Shown: positions 7,183 through 14,483, numbered from the stretch's first letter. The stretch is DNA of 15,691 nucleotides from a candidate division KSB1 bacterium (GCA_022566355.1 JADFJB010000110.1:1-15691), one strand, 5' to 3'. The notes: generated by a model not told the origin, from the sequence alone. Made by a program: numbers and translations.

Positions 7183-8607
7183 ATGGAAGTTGAAACAATA
7201 TTACTTTATCTCGCTATTGCTTGTGGATTTTATATGGCATGGAGTATAGGGGCAAATGATGTTGCAAATGCTATGGGCACATCAGTAGGATCTGGCGCAT
7301 TAACTATTAAAAGAGCTGTCATCATTGCAGCTATTCTGGAATTCGCCGGGGCTTTCTTAGTAGGTACGAATGTATCAGAAACGATTAGAAAGGGAATTAT
7401 TAACCCGGAGGTTTTCCAAAATGCTCCTTTAGACCTGGTTTTCGGCATGGTTGGCGCTCTGTTAGCAGCAGCTATTTGGCTGCAAGTGGCCTCTTATTAT
7501 GGCTGGCCTGTCTCAACAACACATTCCATTGTAGGGGCCGTCCTGGGTTTTGGAGCTGTGATAGGAGGTATACATGCCGTTGATTGGGAACAAGTTGGAT
7601 TTATCTTTTCCAGTTGGATCGTTTCTCCCCTGCTTAGCGGCACAATCGCTTTTTTAATTTTTACATTGCTGCGGAGATTTATCTTTTACAGTGTCGATCC
7701 CGTAAGATCTGCCAAACGCTTGACGCCTTATATTGTGTTTTTTGTTTTTGCAATACTCACTTTGACGATGGTTTTCAAGGGACTTAAAAATTTGAAACTA
7801 GATCTGGACTTTTTAGATGCAATATCAATAGCAATTGGTGTTGGCATATTAGCGGCTTTTGTAAGTTTTTTCCTGGTAAAGCGAATTCCTGATCATCAAT
7901 CGGAAGATAGAATAACAATAAGACAGCCATTAGTAGTTAACAAAAATGTAGAAAAGGCCATTCAACATCTCTCCAAGGTTTCGGAAAATGCAACAGGAAT
8001 AATCAAAGACCAAGCAGAACAAATGCTAATTGACCTTAAAGGCATTCATAAAGAAGTTGAAATGGGCACCAAGGTTGAACAAGGATCCAGCGAATTTAAA
8101 ACAGTGGAACGGATTTTTGCTTTTCTTCAAATACTCAGTGCATCATTCGTGGCCTTTGCGCATGGCGCAAATGATGTTGCAAATGCTGTAGGACCGCTTG
8201 CAGCTGTTATAGCAACCCTCAAGTCCGGTGTTGTGGATTTGGAATCTACAGTGCCCGTTTGGGTTTTAGGTTTGGGTGGCGTTGGCATTGTTTTCGGTTT
8301 AGCGACCTGGGGCTGGCGTGTGATGGCTACCATTGGTAAAAAGATCACCGAATTAACGCCTACCCGAGGATTTGCTGCGGAGTTTGCTGCGGCAACAACT
8401 ATTGTCCTAGCTTCTAAATTAGGCCTCCCAATCAGCACAACGCATACGCTTGTAGGCGCTGTTATCGGTGTCGGGCTGGCCCGCGGCATTGGGGCTTTAA
8501 ATTTACAAGTGGTGGTCACTATTATTATATCCTGGATTATTACAATTCCTATAGGAGCCATAGGTGCAATATTTTTTTATTATATCTTTAAAGCAATTTT
8601 TGGATAA
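7183..8607 (+). CDS. PiT-family inorganic phosphate permease
   Basis: A 474-residue polytopic membrane protein with the duplicated signature of the PiT/PHO4 family: SIGANDVANAMGTSVGSGAL near residues 21-40 and AHGANDVANAVGPLAAV near 326-342. Each half also has a WPVSTTHS- or LPISTTHT-type motif at the substrate site. The halves are joined by a hydrophilic loop (about 245-310) rich in charged residues. The family moves phosphate, usually as a metal-phosphate complex with protons or sodium, across the cytoplasmic membrane at low affinity. It is expressed with the DUF47 gene upstream. No strong ribosome site precedes the ATG at 7183, so translation may be coupled to something upstream. The gene ends 32 bases from the convergent small membrane protein gene, with no clear terminator between them. 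Confidence 0.93.
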   Translation: MEVETILLYLAIACGFYMAWSIGANDVANAMGTSVGSGALTIKRAVIIAAILEFAGAFLVGTNVSETIRKGIINPEVFQNAPLDLVFGMVGALLAAAIWLQVASYYGWPVSTTHSIVGAVLGFGAVIGGIHAVDWEQVGFIFSSWIVSPLLSGTIAFLIFTLLRRFIFYSVDPVRSAKRLTPYIVFFVFAILTLTMVFKGLKNLKLDLDFLDAISIAIGVGILAAFVSFFLVKRIPDHQSEDRITIRQPLVVNKNVEKAIQHLSKVSENATGIIKDQAEQMLIDLKGIHKEVEMGTKVEQGSSEFKTVERIFAFLQILSASFVAFAHGANDVANAVGPLAAVIATLKSGVVDLESTVPVWVLGLGGVGIVFGLATWGWRVMATIGKKITELTPTRGFAAEFAAATTIVLASKLGLPISTTHTLVGAVIGVGLARGIGALNLQVVVTIIISWIITIPIGAIGAIFFYYIFKAIFG

Positions 8608-8639
8608 GGATAATAGTTTGGCTTAATCAAATAACCATT

Positions 8640-8921
8640 CTACAATTCCTTTTTAAAAATTCTGGGATAAAGCAATCCATTTGCCAACGCAACTATCGTA
8701 AATGCGATCACACCATCCAAAATATTTAAAATATAAAATGTCTTCGCATGCGTGTAATGATTCATATAGATTGCACTAATACTAGCGAAAAGTAAAAATA
8801 TTAACCCAAATACCTTCAAACTTTTTATGATCATATTTCCCTGTAAGTTTTTATGCATTAATACAAAAACCACCGTTACAATGAACCACATCATAAAATT
8901 GTAAAAAATGAAGTTACCCAA
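8640..8921 (-). CDS. Small three-helix membrane protein of unknown function
   Basis: Up to 93 residues, almost entirely hydrophobic, with about three predicted helices (roughly 5-20, 33-52 and 64-85) and a basic C-terminus (RIFKKEL). I do not recognise the family. The open frame begins with TTG at 8921, and no ribosome site supports it; ATG codons at residues 10-11 are an alternative that would shorten the first helix. An ATG at 8941 in another frame reads MNLQHSIG and stops, so a one-base shift could join it to this frame. The gene follows the KS/flavoreductase cassette in the same direction and may be its last member. It has no visible catalytic motif. A membrane anchor or lipid-pathway helper is only a guess from position. 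Confidence 0.5.
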   Translation of the reverse strand: MGNFIFYNFMMWFIVTVVFVLMHKNLQGNMIIKSLKVFGLIFLLFASISAIYMNHYTHAKTFYILNILDGVIAFTIVALANGLLYPRIFKKEL

Positions 8922-8939
8922 TCGAATGTTGTAAATTCA

Positions 8940-9050
8940 TTATTGAATATGGTGGGATTTTCTGACATTACTTCGAATAATTTTGGCAGAATCGTAAACT
9001 GCTCGATTGGCCCGGCCACGAAATAACGTACAAGATTTAGGGTCCTCCAT
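8940..9050 (-). CDS. Possible 36-residue ORF after the flavoreductase
   Basis: ATG at 9050, four bases past the flavoreductase stop codon, opens 36 codons beginning MEDPKSCTLFRGRANRAVYD. The peptide is basic and not low in complexity, and local GC (about 9000-9045) is higher than around it. No ribosome site precedes the ATG, since GGAGG lies just inside the frame. It has one cysteine and no recognised motif. It could be a real small cassette gene, the end of a larger decayed gene, or chance. I do not recognise it. Confidence 0.3.
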   Translation of the reverse strand: MEDPKSCTLFRGRANRAVYDSAKIIRSNVRKSHHIQ

Positions 9051-9054
9051 AAGA

Positions 9055-10203
9055 TTACAATATCATTTTATTAAACACACTTTTTGCAGCCAGTTTCGTG
9101 AGTATTAAATTTCCGGATCCAAATGAAATGAGTTTATTCGTAACCCCTGAATTTCTTAAGATGGGTGAAAATACATGATTGACCCAAAATCGATTTATTT
9201 TGGAAAATTCCAAGGTATCGGTTTTATTGCCAAAATGTTCCAAAATCCTCTTTGCAGCAATCACTCCGTCTTGAAGAGCGAAGTAAATTCCTTGCCCTGT
9301 AAACGGCTCCACAGTTTTTCTTGCATCTCCAATTAAACAGCTAAACTGAAATTCAGTTTGACGTTGTCTTGGATTAATTGGAAATGCCGTAAGCGAATTC
9401 TCAAATTTAGAGACTTCCCCAAAAATTTGATTGAATGGATTATTGGATTTAATTGTTTTTGACAGGAATTTTAATGGATTCTTAGAAACAAGCCTTGCAA
9501 TTCCCGGAGTTGTTACCATCGCAAGGTTTATTAAATTTTGGCCTAATCCTACTATGCCAAAATATCCTAAATCATAAAAAAATAAATCAACACAATTATT
9601 TTCGAACCCACGACTGTTCAATAACCATTGAATGCCAACACGATCTAAGCTTTTGCCATTATTGAACGATTTATTCTTTTGAGATTGCTTGCTTAGTTTT
9701 CTTGCTACAAAAGAATTTCTGCCGTCGGCGCCGACTAATATTTTGGCATTAACTTTTTTATTATTCTTATTTTTTATCCCGGAAATAAAAATATTCCACT
9801 TTCTGTCGTAAATCAGATCCACTACTCGAGTTTCATCCAGGACAATCACACCCAATTTTTTCGCATGATTTAGCAAAATATCATCCAATTCACTCCTGCA
9901 CATTGCAAAAAAGGGTGTGATATTTTTTTTAAGATGAACTTGCACAATTTCGCCATTCTTGTTATGAACACGAATCCATTCTATGAAATTTGGAGTTCGG
10001 GCTTTGATCTCATCACTAATCCCCAGCAAATCGAAAATGTGCCAGGCTGCCGGATTAATACAATCTCCGCAAATTTTTTGTCGAGGAAATTTCGCTTTGT
10101 CAATGAGTAAAACTTCTAAACCGGCTTTGCTTAATAACGCAGCACAAGTTGAACCGGCGGGTCCGCCACCTACCACTATGACATGAAATTCATTGGATTG
10201 CAT
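9055..10203 (-). CDS. FAD-dependent oxidoreductase, geranylgeranyl reductase family
   Basis: A 382-residue flavoprotein. The N-terminal dinucleotide fold has VVGGGPAGSTCA (10-21) and the ribose-binding acid D35 in LLIDKAKFPRQKICGDC, whose CGDC block is typical of geranylgeranyl-reductase-like enzymes (TIGR02032). A second FAD motif is LVGADGRNS (156-164), and the third is IGDARKTVEPFTGQGI (291-306). The family reduces isoprenoid or other conjugated double bonds, or hydroxylates aromatic rings, with FAD. The ATG at 10203 overlaps the ketosynthase stop by one base (TAATG), which means translational coupling. Codon use is AT-rich like its neighbours. In this context it probably reduces or oxidises the product of the ketosynthase; that is inference. 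A halogenase is less likely, as no W-x-W-x-I motif is seen. Confidence 0.88.
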   Translation of the reverse strand: MQSNEFHVIVVGGGPAGSTCAALLSKAGLEVLLIDKAKFPRQKICGDCINPAAWHIFDLLGISDEIKARTPNFIEWIRVHNKNGEIVQVHLKKNITPFFAMCRSELDDILLNHAKKLGVIVLDETRVVDLIYDRKWNIFISGIKNKNNKKVNAKILVGADGRNSFVARKLSKQSQKNKSFNNGKSLDRVGIQWLLNSRGFENNCVDLFFYDLGYFGIVGLGQNLINLAMVTTPGIARLVSKNPLKFLSKTIKSNNPFNQIFGEVSKFENSLTAFPINPRQRQTEFQFSCLIGDARKTVEPFTGQGIYFALQDGVIAAKRILEHFGNKTDTLEFSKINRFWVNHVFSPILRNSGVTNKLISFGSGNLILTKLAAKSVFNKMIL

Positions 10204-11447
10204 TATTGAATGTAGCGACCAAAAACCAATGCAGAATTAATTCCGCCAAATCCGAAAGAATTGGTCAAGATATAATCTACCGTGGCTTCTCGCCCTCTAT
10301 TTGCAACATAATCCAGATCACAATCATGGTCAATATTTTCAAGGTGGATCGTTGGAGGGATAAAGTTGTGGGTAAAGATCATTGCGCTAATGGCTGCTTC
10401 GATAGCGCCGGCCGCACCCAATGAATGGGTGTGCATCGATTTTGTAGCGCTGATTGGAATTTTGTAAGCCCTGTCGCCAAAAACCTGTTTTATTGCATAA
10501 GTTTCGGTTTTGTCATTCAAAGCAGTGGAACTGCCATGAGCATTGATATAGCCCACGGAGTCGATGTTTATATTTGCTTCCTGCAATGAATTCTTCATGG
10601 CCTTTATTGCACACAGACCGTCGGGTCTTGGAGCTACCATATGATAGCCGTCATTATTACAGGAAAAGCCAAGCACTTCGCAATAAATGTTTGCCCCTCG
10701 TTTAACAGCATTCGATAATTCTTCCAACACAAGAACTGCAGCCCCCTCACCCATTACAAAGCCATCACGGTTTTTATCAAATGGCCTGGAAGCTGAATCG
10801 GGATCAGGGTTGGTAGACATCGCACGAATGATAGAAAAGGCGCTAAAACTTAATTCAAACAACGGCGCTTCCGCTCCGCCTGTTATCATTGCATCGGCAT
10901 AGCCGTCACGAATATACCGAAATCCTTCCCCAATTCCAATTGTTCCAGATGAACAGCTGTTTGAATTTGCATTGCTTGGACCGGTGAATCCATACTGTAT
11001 TGCAATATTACTTGATCCTGCTCCACCAAAAACCGTAAGAGCCAAACTCGGATCTACCGCGCGAATGCCTTTTTCTAAAAATGCCTTATGCTGCTTTTCT
11101 GCACCGGCAACTCCTCCCAACGCTGTTCCCAAGGTTACACCAACCCGTGAATTGGGCTGCTTTTGATCATAAACCAATTTAGCATCCTCGACTGCCATAT
11201 TGCCGGCTGCCAGGGCAAATTGGGAAAATCTATCCATTCGCTTCACTAATTTTTTATCAAAAAAATCTAAAGGATTAAAGTCAATAATTTCACCTGCCAC
11301 TTTATTGCGGATTTGCGAAGTATCAAATCTTGAAATAACCCGTGCGCCCGATACTCCTTCACTAGCGCCTTTCCACAAGCCATCCTTGCCATGACCTATT
11401 GGAGTAATAGCGCCGATGCCTGTTATAACGACTCGTCTACGATCCAT
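10203..11447 (-). CDS. Beta-ketoacyl-ACP synthase, FabF-like (KAS II type)
   Basis: A 414-residue thiolase-fold condensing enzyme with a complete active site: C165 in NSNSCSSGT, H304 in NAHGSSTALND, K336 and H341 in KSMHTHSLGAAGA. These lie within two residues of the E. coli FabF sites (163, 303, 335, 340). The C-terminus has NSFGFGGINSALVF. It catalyses decarboxylative condensation of malonyl-ACP with an acyl chain. The open frame extends to a TTG at 11459, but ATG at 11447 is preferred because MDRRRVVITGIG is the normal family start. It overlaps the upstream cyclase-like gene by 11 bases and the downstream reductase by one. The cassette context suggests secondary metabolism rather than housekeeping fatty acid synthesis. 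The active-site Cys rules out a chain-length-factor-type partner. Confidence 0.92.
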   Translation of the reverse strand: MDRRRVVITGIGAITPIGHGKDGLWKGASEGVSGARVISRFDTSQIRNKVAGEIIDFNPLDFFDKKLVKRMDRFSQFALAAGNMAVEDAKLVYDQKQPNSRVGVTLGTALGGVAGAEKQHKAFLEKGIRAVDPSLALTVFGGAGSSNIAIQYGFTGPSNANSNSCSSGTIGIGEGFRYIRDGYADAMITGGAEAPLFELSFSAFSIIRAMSTNPDPDSASRPFDKNRDGFVMGEGAAVLVLEELSNAVKRGANIYCEVLGFSCNNDGYHMVAPRPDGLCAIKAMKNSLQEANINIDSVGYINAHGSSTALNDKTETYAIKQVFGDRAYKIPISATKSMHTHSLGAAGAIEAAISAMIFTHNFIPPTIHLENIDHDCDLDYVANRGREATVDYILTNSFGFGGINSALVFGRYIQ

Positions 11448-11886
11448 ATTTTTGCTCAATATATTGTTTCATATGGATGAGTGTTTGATTTGCCACATAA
11501 TGGATGAAGAACTTTCCAACAATTTGTTCTGCAATGAATTTTCCGATAATTGGAATTTTAGATTTCAGGTCATGCACAATGCGAACATCTACCCCGCTGT
11601 CTAATTGCGTAAATGTCCAAACTACATCCATACCTTTGGTAAACGCCTTTAAATGATGAAAATGAATTTCCTTTTTATCTGGATTTATTGTAATATCCGA
11701 AGTCCATTTTATGGGAATCCAATTTCGTTTTGCAGCCATTTCAACCCTGAATTTAGTTGACTTCTTTTCTAAAAAATTGACATATCGGTAATGTGGTAAA
11801 ATTTTAGGCCAGAGCGACAAATCAGCGGCAGTTTCGAAAATATTATCTAAAGCTGAATAGATTATAATACTACTTTCGCTATGCAT
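11437..11886 (-). CDS. SRPBCC (START-like) polyketide cyclase/COQ10-type protein
   Basis: A 149-residue protein with the START/SRPBCC pattern: an N-terminal strand (ESSIIIYSALDNIFETAADL, about 4-23), then LWPKILPHYRYVNFLEKK with the W-P-x-x-LPHY block of the cyclase/dehydrase and coenzyme Q-binding groups, alternating strands, and a long amphipathic C-terminal helix (about 115-145). Such proteins bind hydrophobic ligands in a central cavity; some act as polyketide aromatases or cyclases. The ATG at 11886 lies two bases after the methyltransferase stop, and its GGAGAA ribosome site is inside the end of that gene, so the two are coupled. Position directly before a ketosynthase favours a cyclase or product-binding role, but no catalytic residue can be assigned. 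Confidence 0.8.
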   Translation of the reverse strand: MHSESSIIIYSALDNIFETAADLSLWPKILPHYRYVNFLEKKSTKFRVEMAAKRNWIPIKWTSDITINPDKKEIHFHHLKAFTKGMDVVWTFTQLDSGVDVRIVHDLKSKIPIIGKFIAEQIVGKFFIHYVANQTLIHMKQYIEQKYGS

Positions 11887-11888
11887 AC

Positions 11889-12605
11889 CTATTCTCCAAT
11901 TAATAGTAGGCGAAAGAACGGCCGTTTTTTAATAGTAATCTTTTCAATACCCGCTTTAACCGCCATTTTGCCCAGTTCAGATTTTGTAAATCCGCGCAAG
12001 ACCGAAAGATAGGAATCGTGAAGAGTCATGGGATTTCGTGTTGTTGCATGCGTGTAAAGCCATGTAGTCCAGGCGCCAGGCCAGGTTCGATTTAAATCGT
12101 TAACAATTAAAGCAACCCTGCTTATTAAATTCATATGATTCAATATGATAATAACTTCATCTTCTGTAAAATGATGAATGGCAAGTGAACAAATCACGAT
12201 GTCAAAACTGTCTGATCCGTAAGGAAGCTTTAAAATATCGTGTTCTTCAATATGGATTTCCGGAAAATCTTTGGTTTGCTGTCTGGCTACTTCAAGAATA
12301 TCAGGATTCTTATCAACTGCTACAATTTTAAAATTTAGCTCTTTTTCATATAGAAAATTAGCAATCGCAACCGGATGGTCTGCAGATCCTGTTGCCAAAT
12401 CGAGAATACTGATCTCTTCATGTTTATCCATTCTCAACAATAATTTTTTGATCTCCGACAGTACTGCCGCTAAGCCGCCAAACAATCGATTGATCACCTG
12501 CAGATTTTTCAAATCATCGCGTAAGATAAGGGGGTCATTGTTCTGATTATCGATCATTTCCGGAACCGATGGATCAAAATGACGATGCGGGATAAAGATA
12601 TTCAT
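11889..12605 (-). CDS. Class I SAM-dependent methyltransferase
   Basis: A 238-residue Rossmann-fold methyltransferase. Motif I is ILDLATGSADHP (67-78), the acidic residue ending strand 2 is D98 in VAVDKNP, and motif IV is FDIVICSLAIHHF (134-146). An N-terminal PEMIDNQNNDPLILRDDL region and a C-terminal LSVLRGFTKSEL block resemble methyltransferases often found next to type III PKS and flavoreductase genes, in my recollection. The acceptor could be an oxygen or carbon of the cassette product. The frame stays open to 12719, but that extension is encoded by tandem repeats (it repeats IMSVQVCG twice), so the ATG at 12605 is chosen, although no ribosome site is evident there. It is the first gene of the minus-strand cassette. 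Confidence 0.8.
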   Translation of the reverse strand: MNIFIPHRHFDPSVPEMIDNQNNDPLILRDDLKNLQVINRLFGGLAAVLSEIKKLLLRMDKHEEISILDLATGSADHPVAIANFLYEKELNFKIVAVDKNPDILEVARQQTKDFPEIHIEEHDILKLPYGSDSFDIVICSLAIHHFTEDEVIIILNHMNLISRVALIVNDLNRTWPGAWTTWLYTHATTRNPMTLHDSYLSVLRGFTKSELGKMAVKAGIEKITIKKRPFFRLLLIGE

Positions 12606-12644
12606 AAGCCGATAATTTTTTAGTTGACAAAATAAGGACTTATA

Positions 12645-12796
12645 GCCACAGACTTGCACAGACATAATGCCACAGACTTGCACAGACATAATGCTACTGA
12701 CTTTCACAGACAAAAGCAAGCCACTGACTTACACTGACAAAAGCAAGAGGAAATACTAAAAAATCTGCTTTAACTAGTCTGTGGCTGTCTGTGGCT
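12645..12796. repeat. Degenerate tandem and inverted AGTCTGTGGC-family repeat
   Basis: Two identical 24-base units (12646-12669 and 12670-12693) containing CCACAGACTTGCACAGACAT are followed by two related 27-base units (12694-12720, 12721-12747) that share ACAAAAGCAAG ends. Inverted copies lie at 12776-12785 (AGTCTGTGGC) and 12787-12796 (GTCTGTGGCT). GCCACAGACT at 12645-12654 is the exact complement of 12776-12785, so the block could fold as one large stem-loop. It lies between the divergent methyltransferase and sigma-factor genes, where both promoters should be. Confidence 0.9.
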
Positions 12797-12900
12797 CCTA
12801 TCCTTTTTATTTTTTATGTATCTTTACTAATAAAACCACCTATTTTGTTGAATAAGTTAAAGGTTTTTTCAAATACGAATAATAGGATAACCATTCACAT

Positions 12901-13521
12901 TTGCAAAGCGATTCATCGTTAAGGAACCCAAACGAAAAATCAAATAAGGAACTTCCCGATGAAGTTCTTGTTGTGGCAGCGATTCTTGGCGATTTTGAAG
13001 CCTTTAATGAGCTGGTGCTGCGTTATCGGACTGCAGTCGTTCGCTTTGCACAGTCAATTGTTGGGTTCACGGATGCCGAAGATGTTGCACAGGATACTTT
13101 ACTACTCGCATTCAAGGCTTTGCCTTCTATCGAAAACCCCGATAAATTTGCGGCATGGCTTATGACTATTGCCCGTAACCGTGCTTTAAGATTCATCAAA
13201 CGGAAGAAGGACAAATCAGCCAAACATGTGGAATTTGATGAAATGCTGCTTGAACACATAAGTGAACTGAACCAGCCACTGATTGACAGGAAAGACAGCA
13301 ATGAGGAAATAATGATGGCCTTAGCAAAGCTACCCGAAGAATATGCAATGGTAATGCGAATGCGGTATTTCGACGAGATGCCTCTAAAAAGAATGACGGC
13401 TTTCCTTAACGTACCCATGCATACGATAAAATGGCGAATATTTCGCGGCAAACAGTTGCTGCGCGATCAAATTAATTTATTAAGAGAAGGAGAAAAGAAA
13501 TGGATAGAGAAAAAGAACTGA
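12901..13521 (+). CDS. ECF-type RNA polymerase sigma factor
   Basis: A 206-residue sigma-70 family protein with only regions 2 and 4. Region 2 runs from about 19 to 100, with GDFEAFNELVLRY (30-42) and the conserved DAEDVAQDTLLLAFKAL (58-74). Region 4 (about 141-189) starts LAKLPEEYAMVMRMRYFDEM and has a helix-turn-helix ending TIKWRIFRGKQLL. ECF factors direct RNA polymerase to stress or envelope-response promoters and are normally held by an anti-sigma factor encoded next door. The first codon appears to be TTG at 12901, with a weak AGGA upstream and an in-frame stop at 12883-12885; the domain starts later, so a shorter product is possible. The last 22 bases overlap the next gene. Confidence 0.9.
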   Translation: MQSDSSLRNPNEKSNKELPDEVLVVAAILGDFEAFNELVLRYRTAVVRFAQSIVGFTDAEDVAQDTLLLAFKALPSIENPDKFAAWLMTIARNRALRFIKRKKDKSAKHVEFDEMLLEHISELNQPLIDRKDSNEEIMMALAKLPEEYAMVMRMRYFDEMPLKRMTAFLNVPMHTIKWRIFRGKQLLRDQINLLREGEKKWIEKKN

Positions 13522-13991
13522 CCAAACTGGTCAACATGTTGCGACGAACCGCTCGAATGGCTTTAAATGTGGAGTGGACAGAAGACACTACGGATTCTGC
13601 ACAATATTGTGTGGCACAATACAACCGGGTCCTGGAACGTTTAAAGCAGCTTGACCCAAATGAAACGACTGTATTTGAACCGCTGGAATCAGGAAGTTCA
13701 TTAAATGTAGTGGCGATTGCCAGCCGGCAGTTGGCAGCTTATTACGAAGATGAAGTAACAGATTCCAATGCCTGGCAGACCTTTTGTGGTGGTGCAGCAA
13801 CCAGCGCAGATGCCTTCAAAGATTTCTGGCGTAAAGGGGCATCCGATGTTCAAGACTTGGGCGAAGCTATTCGGGAGAGTATCGAAACCTGGTCAAAACA
13901 ACGAAAGAGTAGAGACAGTGAATCTTCAACCGAGAACAAACCTGACGAAGAGAAGGATAAGAAAGCCGATCCGGATGTAGATAAATCCTAA
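13500..13991 (+). CDS. Unknown soluble protein coupled to the ECF sigma factor
   Basis: A 163-residue protein I do not recognise. The first about 130 residues look helical, with a central WQTFCGGAATSADAFKDFW segment (92-110). The tail (about 134-163) is highly charged and probably disordered, rich in K, D, E and S. It has no hydrophobic helix and only two cysteines (37 and 96), and lacks the H-x3-C-x2-C zinc motif of classical anti-sigma factors. AGGAGA (13488-13493) lies inside the sigma gene six bases before the ATG, and the genes overlap by 22 bases, so co-translation is near certain. From position it may be an anti-sigma factor or other regulator of the sigma factor; that is inference. 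Length and charge do not exclude a structural role. Confidence 0.8.
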   Translation: MDREKELTKLVNMLRRTARMALNVEWTEDTTDSAQYCVAQYNRVLERLKQLDPNETTVFEPLESGSSLNVVAIASRQLAAYYEDEVTDSNAWQTFCGGAATSADAFKDFWRKGASDVQDLGEAIRESIETWSKQRKSRDSESSTENKPDEEKDKKADPDVDKS

Positions 13992-14020
13992 TTAGTAACC
14001 TTGAATGATGCAAATATAAA

Positions 14021-14115
14021 AACCGCTAAAGCGGTTGAAATCTTTTGATAATCCTATTAGCACCTGGCTTAAGCCAGGTGTTAATAAATAATCTGTAATA
14101 ACCGTTGCAACGGTT
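14021..14115. repeat. Three-palindrome REP-like element
   Basis: The left palindrome is AACCGCT-AA-AGCGGTT (14021-14036), the centre is CACCTGGCTTAAGCCAGGTG (14061-14080, perfect over 20 bases) and the right is AACCGTTGCAACGGTT (14100-14115, perfect over 16). The outer two share AACCG...CGGTT and flank the centre almost symmetrically. Such sets resemble REP-type repeats mobilised by RAYT transposases; no transposase is present in the window. The first hairpin could also end the sigma-factor transcript. Confidence 0.8.
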
Positions 14116-14290
14116 TCAAGGCAATTTGCTATTTCATCAATTATTTTGTAAATGTTGTTCATCTTGTTAATCCTGTCTTAATTTTTTTTCGAATAAGTAC
14201 GCGTTACTATGAAAATCCTGAAATTTGATTTTAGAGTTTGCTTAGAAATTAGAAATTCGAAATTGCATCCACCTGCTTTTTGTTAGTGTA

Positions 14291-14354
14291 AGTCTGTGGC
14301 TTGTATTAGTCTGTTCCGGTCTGTGGCATTTTTTAGTCCTTGAAAGTCTGTGGC
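14291..14354. repeat. Second AGTCTGTGGC-family repeat cluster
   Basis: AGTCTGTGGC occurs at 14291-14300 and 14345-14354, GTCTGTGGCA at 14319-14328, with an AGTCTGTTCC variant between them. All read in the plus direction and match the inverted copies at 12776-12796 and the complement of the tandem units at 12646-12747. Confidence 0.85.
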
Positions 14355-14424
14355 TTTACCTGTCATTTTTCCCAATCCTACTTTTACCATAAAAAATATA
14401 ATTGATATTTGAAACACTAGAGAC

Positions 14425-14453
14425 TTGCTTTTGCTTTTCTGAGTTTTTATATT
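14425..14453 (+). promoter_or_regulatory. Candidate promoter for the NACHT gene
   Basis: TTGCTT (14425-14430) and TATATT (14448-14453) are 17 bases apart, about 30 bases before the ATG. The -35 match is partial and the region is AT-rich. The CTTGCTTTT wording also resembles the ends of the 27-base repeats at 12694-12747, so part of this promoter may be repeat-derived. Confidence 0.3.
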
Positions 14454-14483
14454 CAGAATAAAATAAAAATCCAGGGAACCTTA

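Larger units (their letters stand above)
13992..14483. other. Repeat-rich intergenic region upstream of the NACHT gene
   Basis: No gene is supportable in these 492 bases. From left to right it holds three palindromes (14021-14115), a phrase CTTGTTAATCCTGTCTTAA (14163-14181), an AT-rich run with repeated GAAATTAGAAATT wording (about 14245-14265), AGTCTGTGGC-family copies (14291-14354) and a candidate promoter. Several classes of intergenic repeat appear to have collected here. Confidence 0.7.

Noticed and set aside
8127-8561. 144-codon minus-strand frame inside the PiT gene.
   Set aside because: It is a shadow of the PiT signature region; its repeated alanine-proline-threonine content reflects the opposite strand.
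8608-8639. Search for a terminator between the convergent PiT and membrane protein genes.
   Set aside because: No stem with a T run was found in the 32 bases.
12645-12796. The tandem units considered as a CRISPR array.
   Set aside because: Units are contiguous with no unique spacers, and no cas gene is present.
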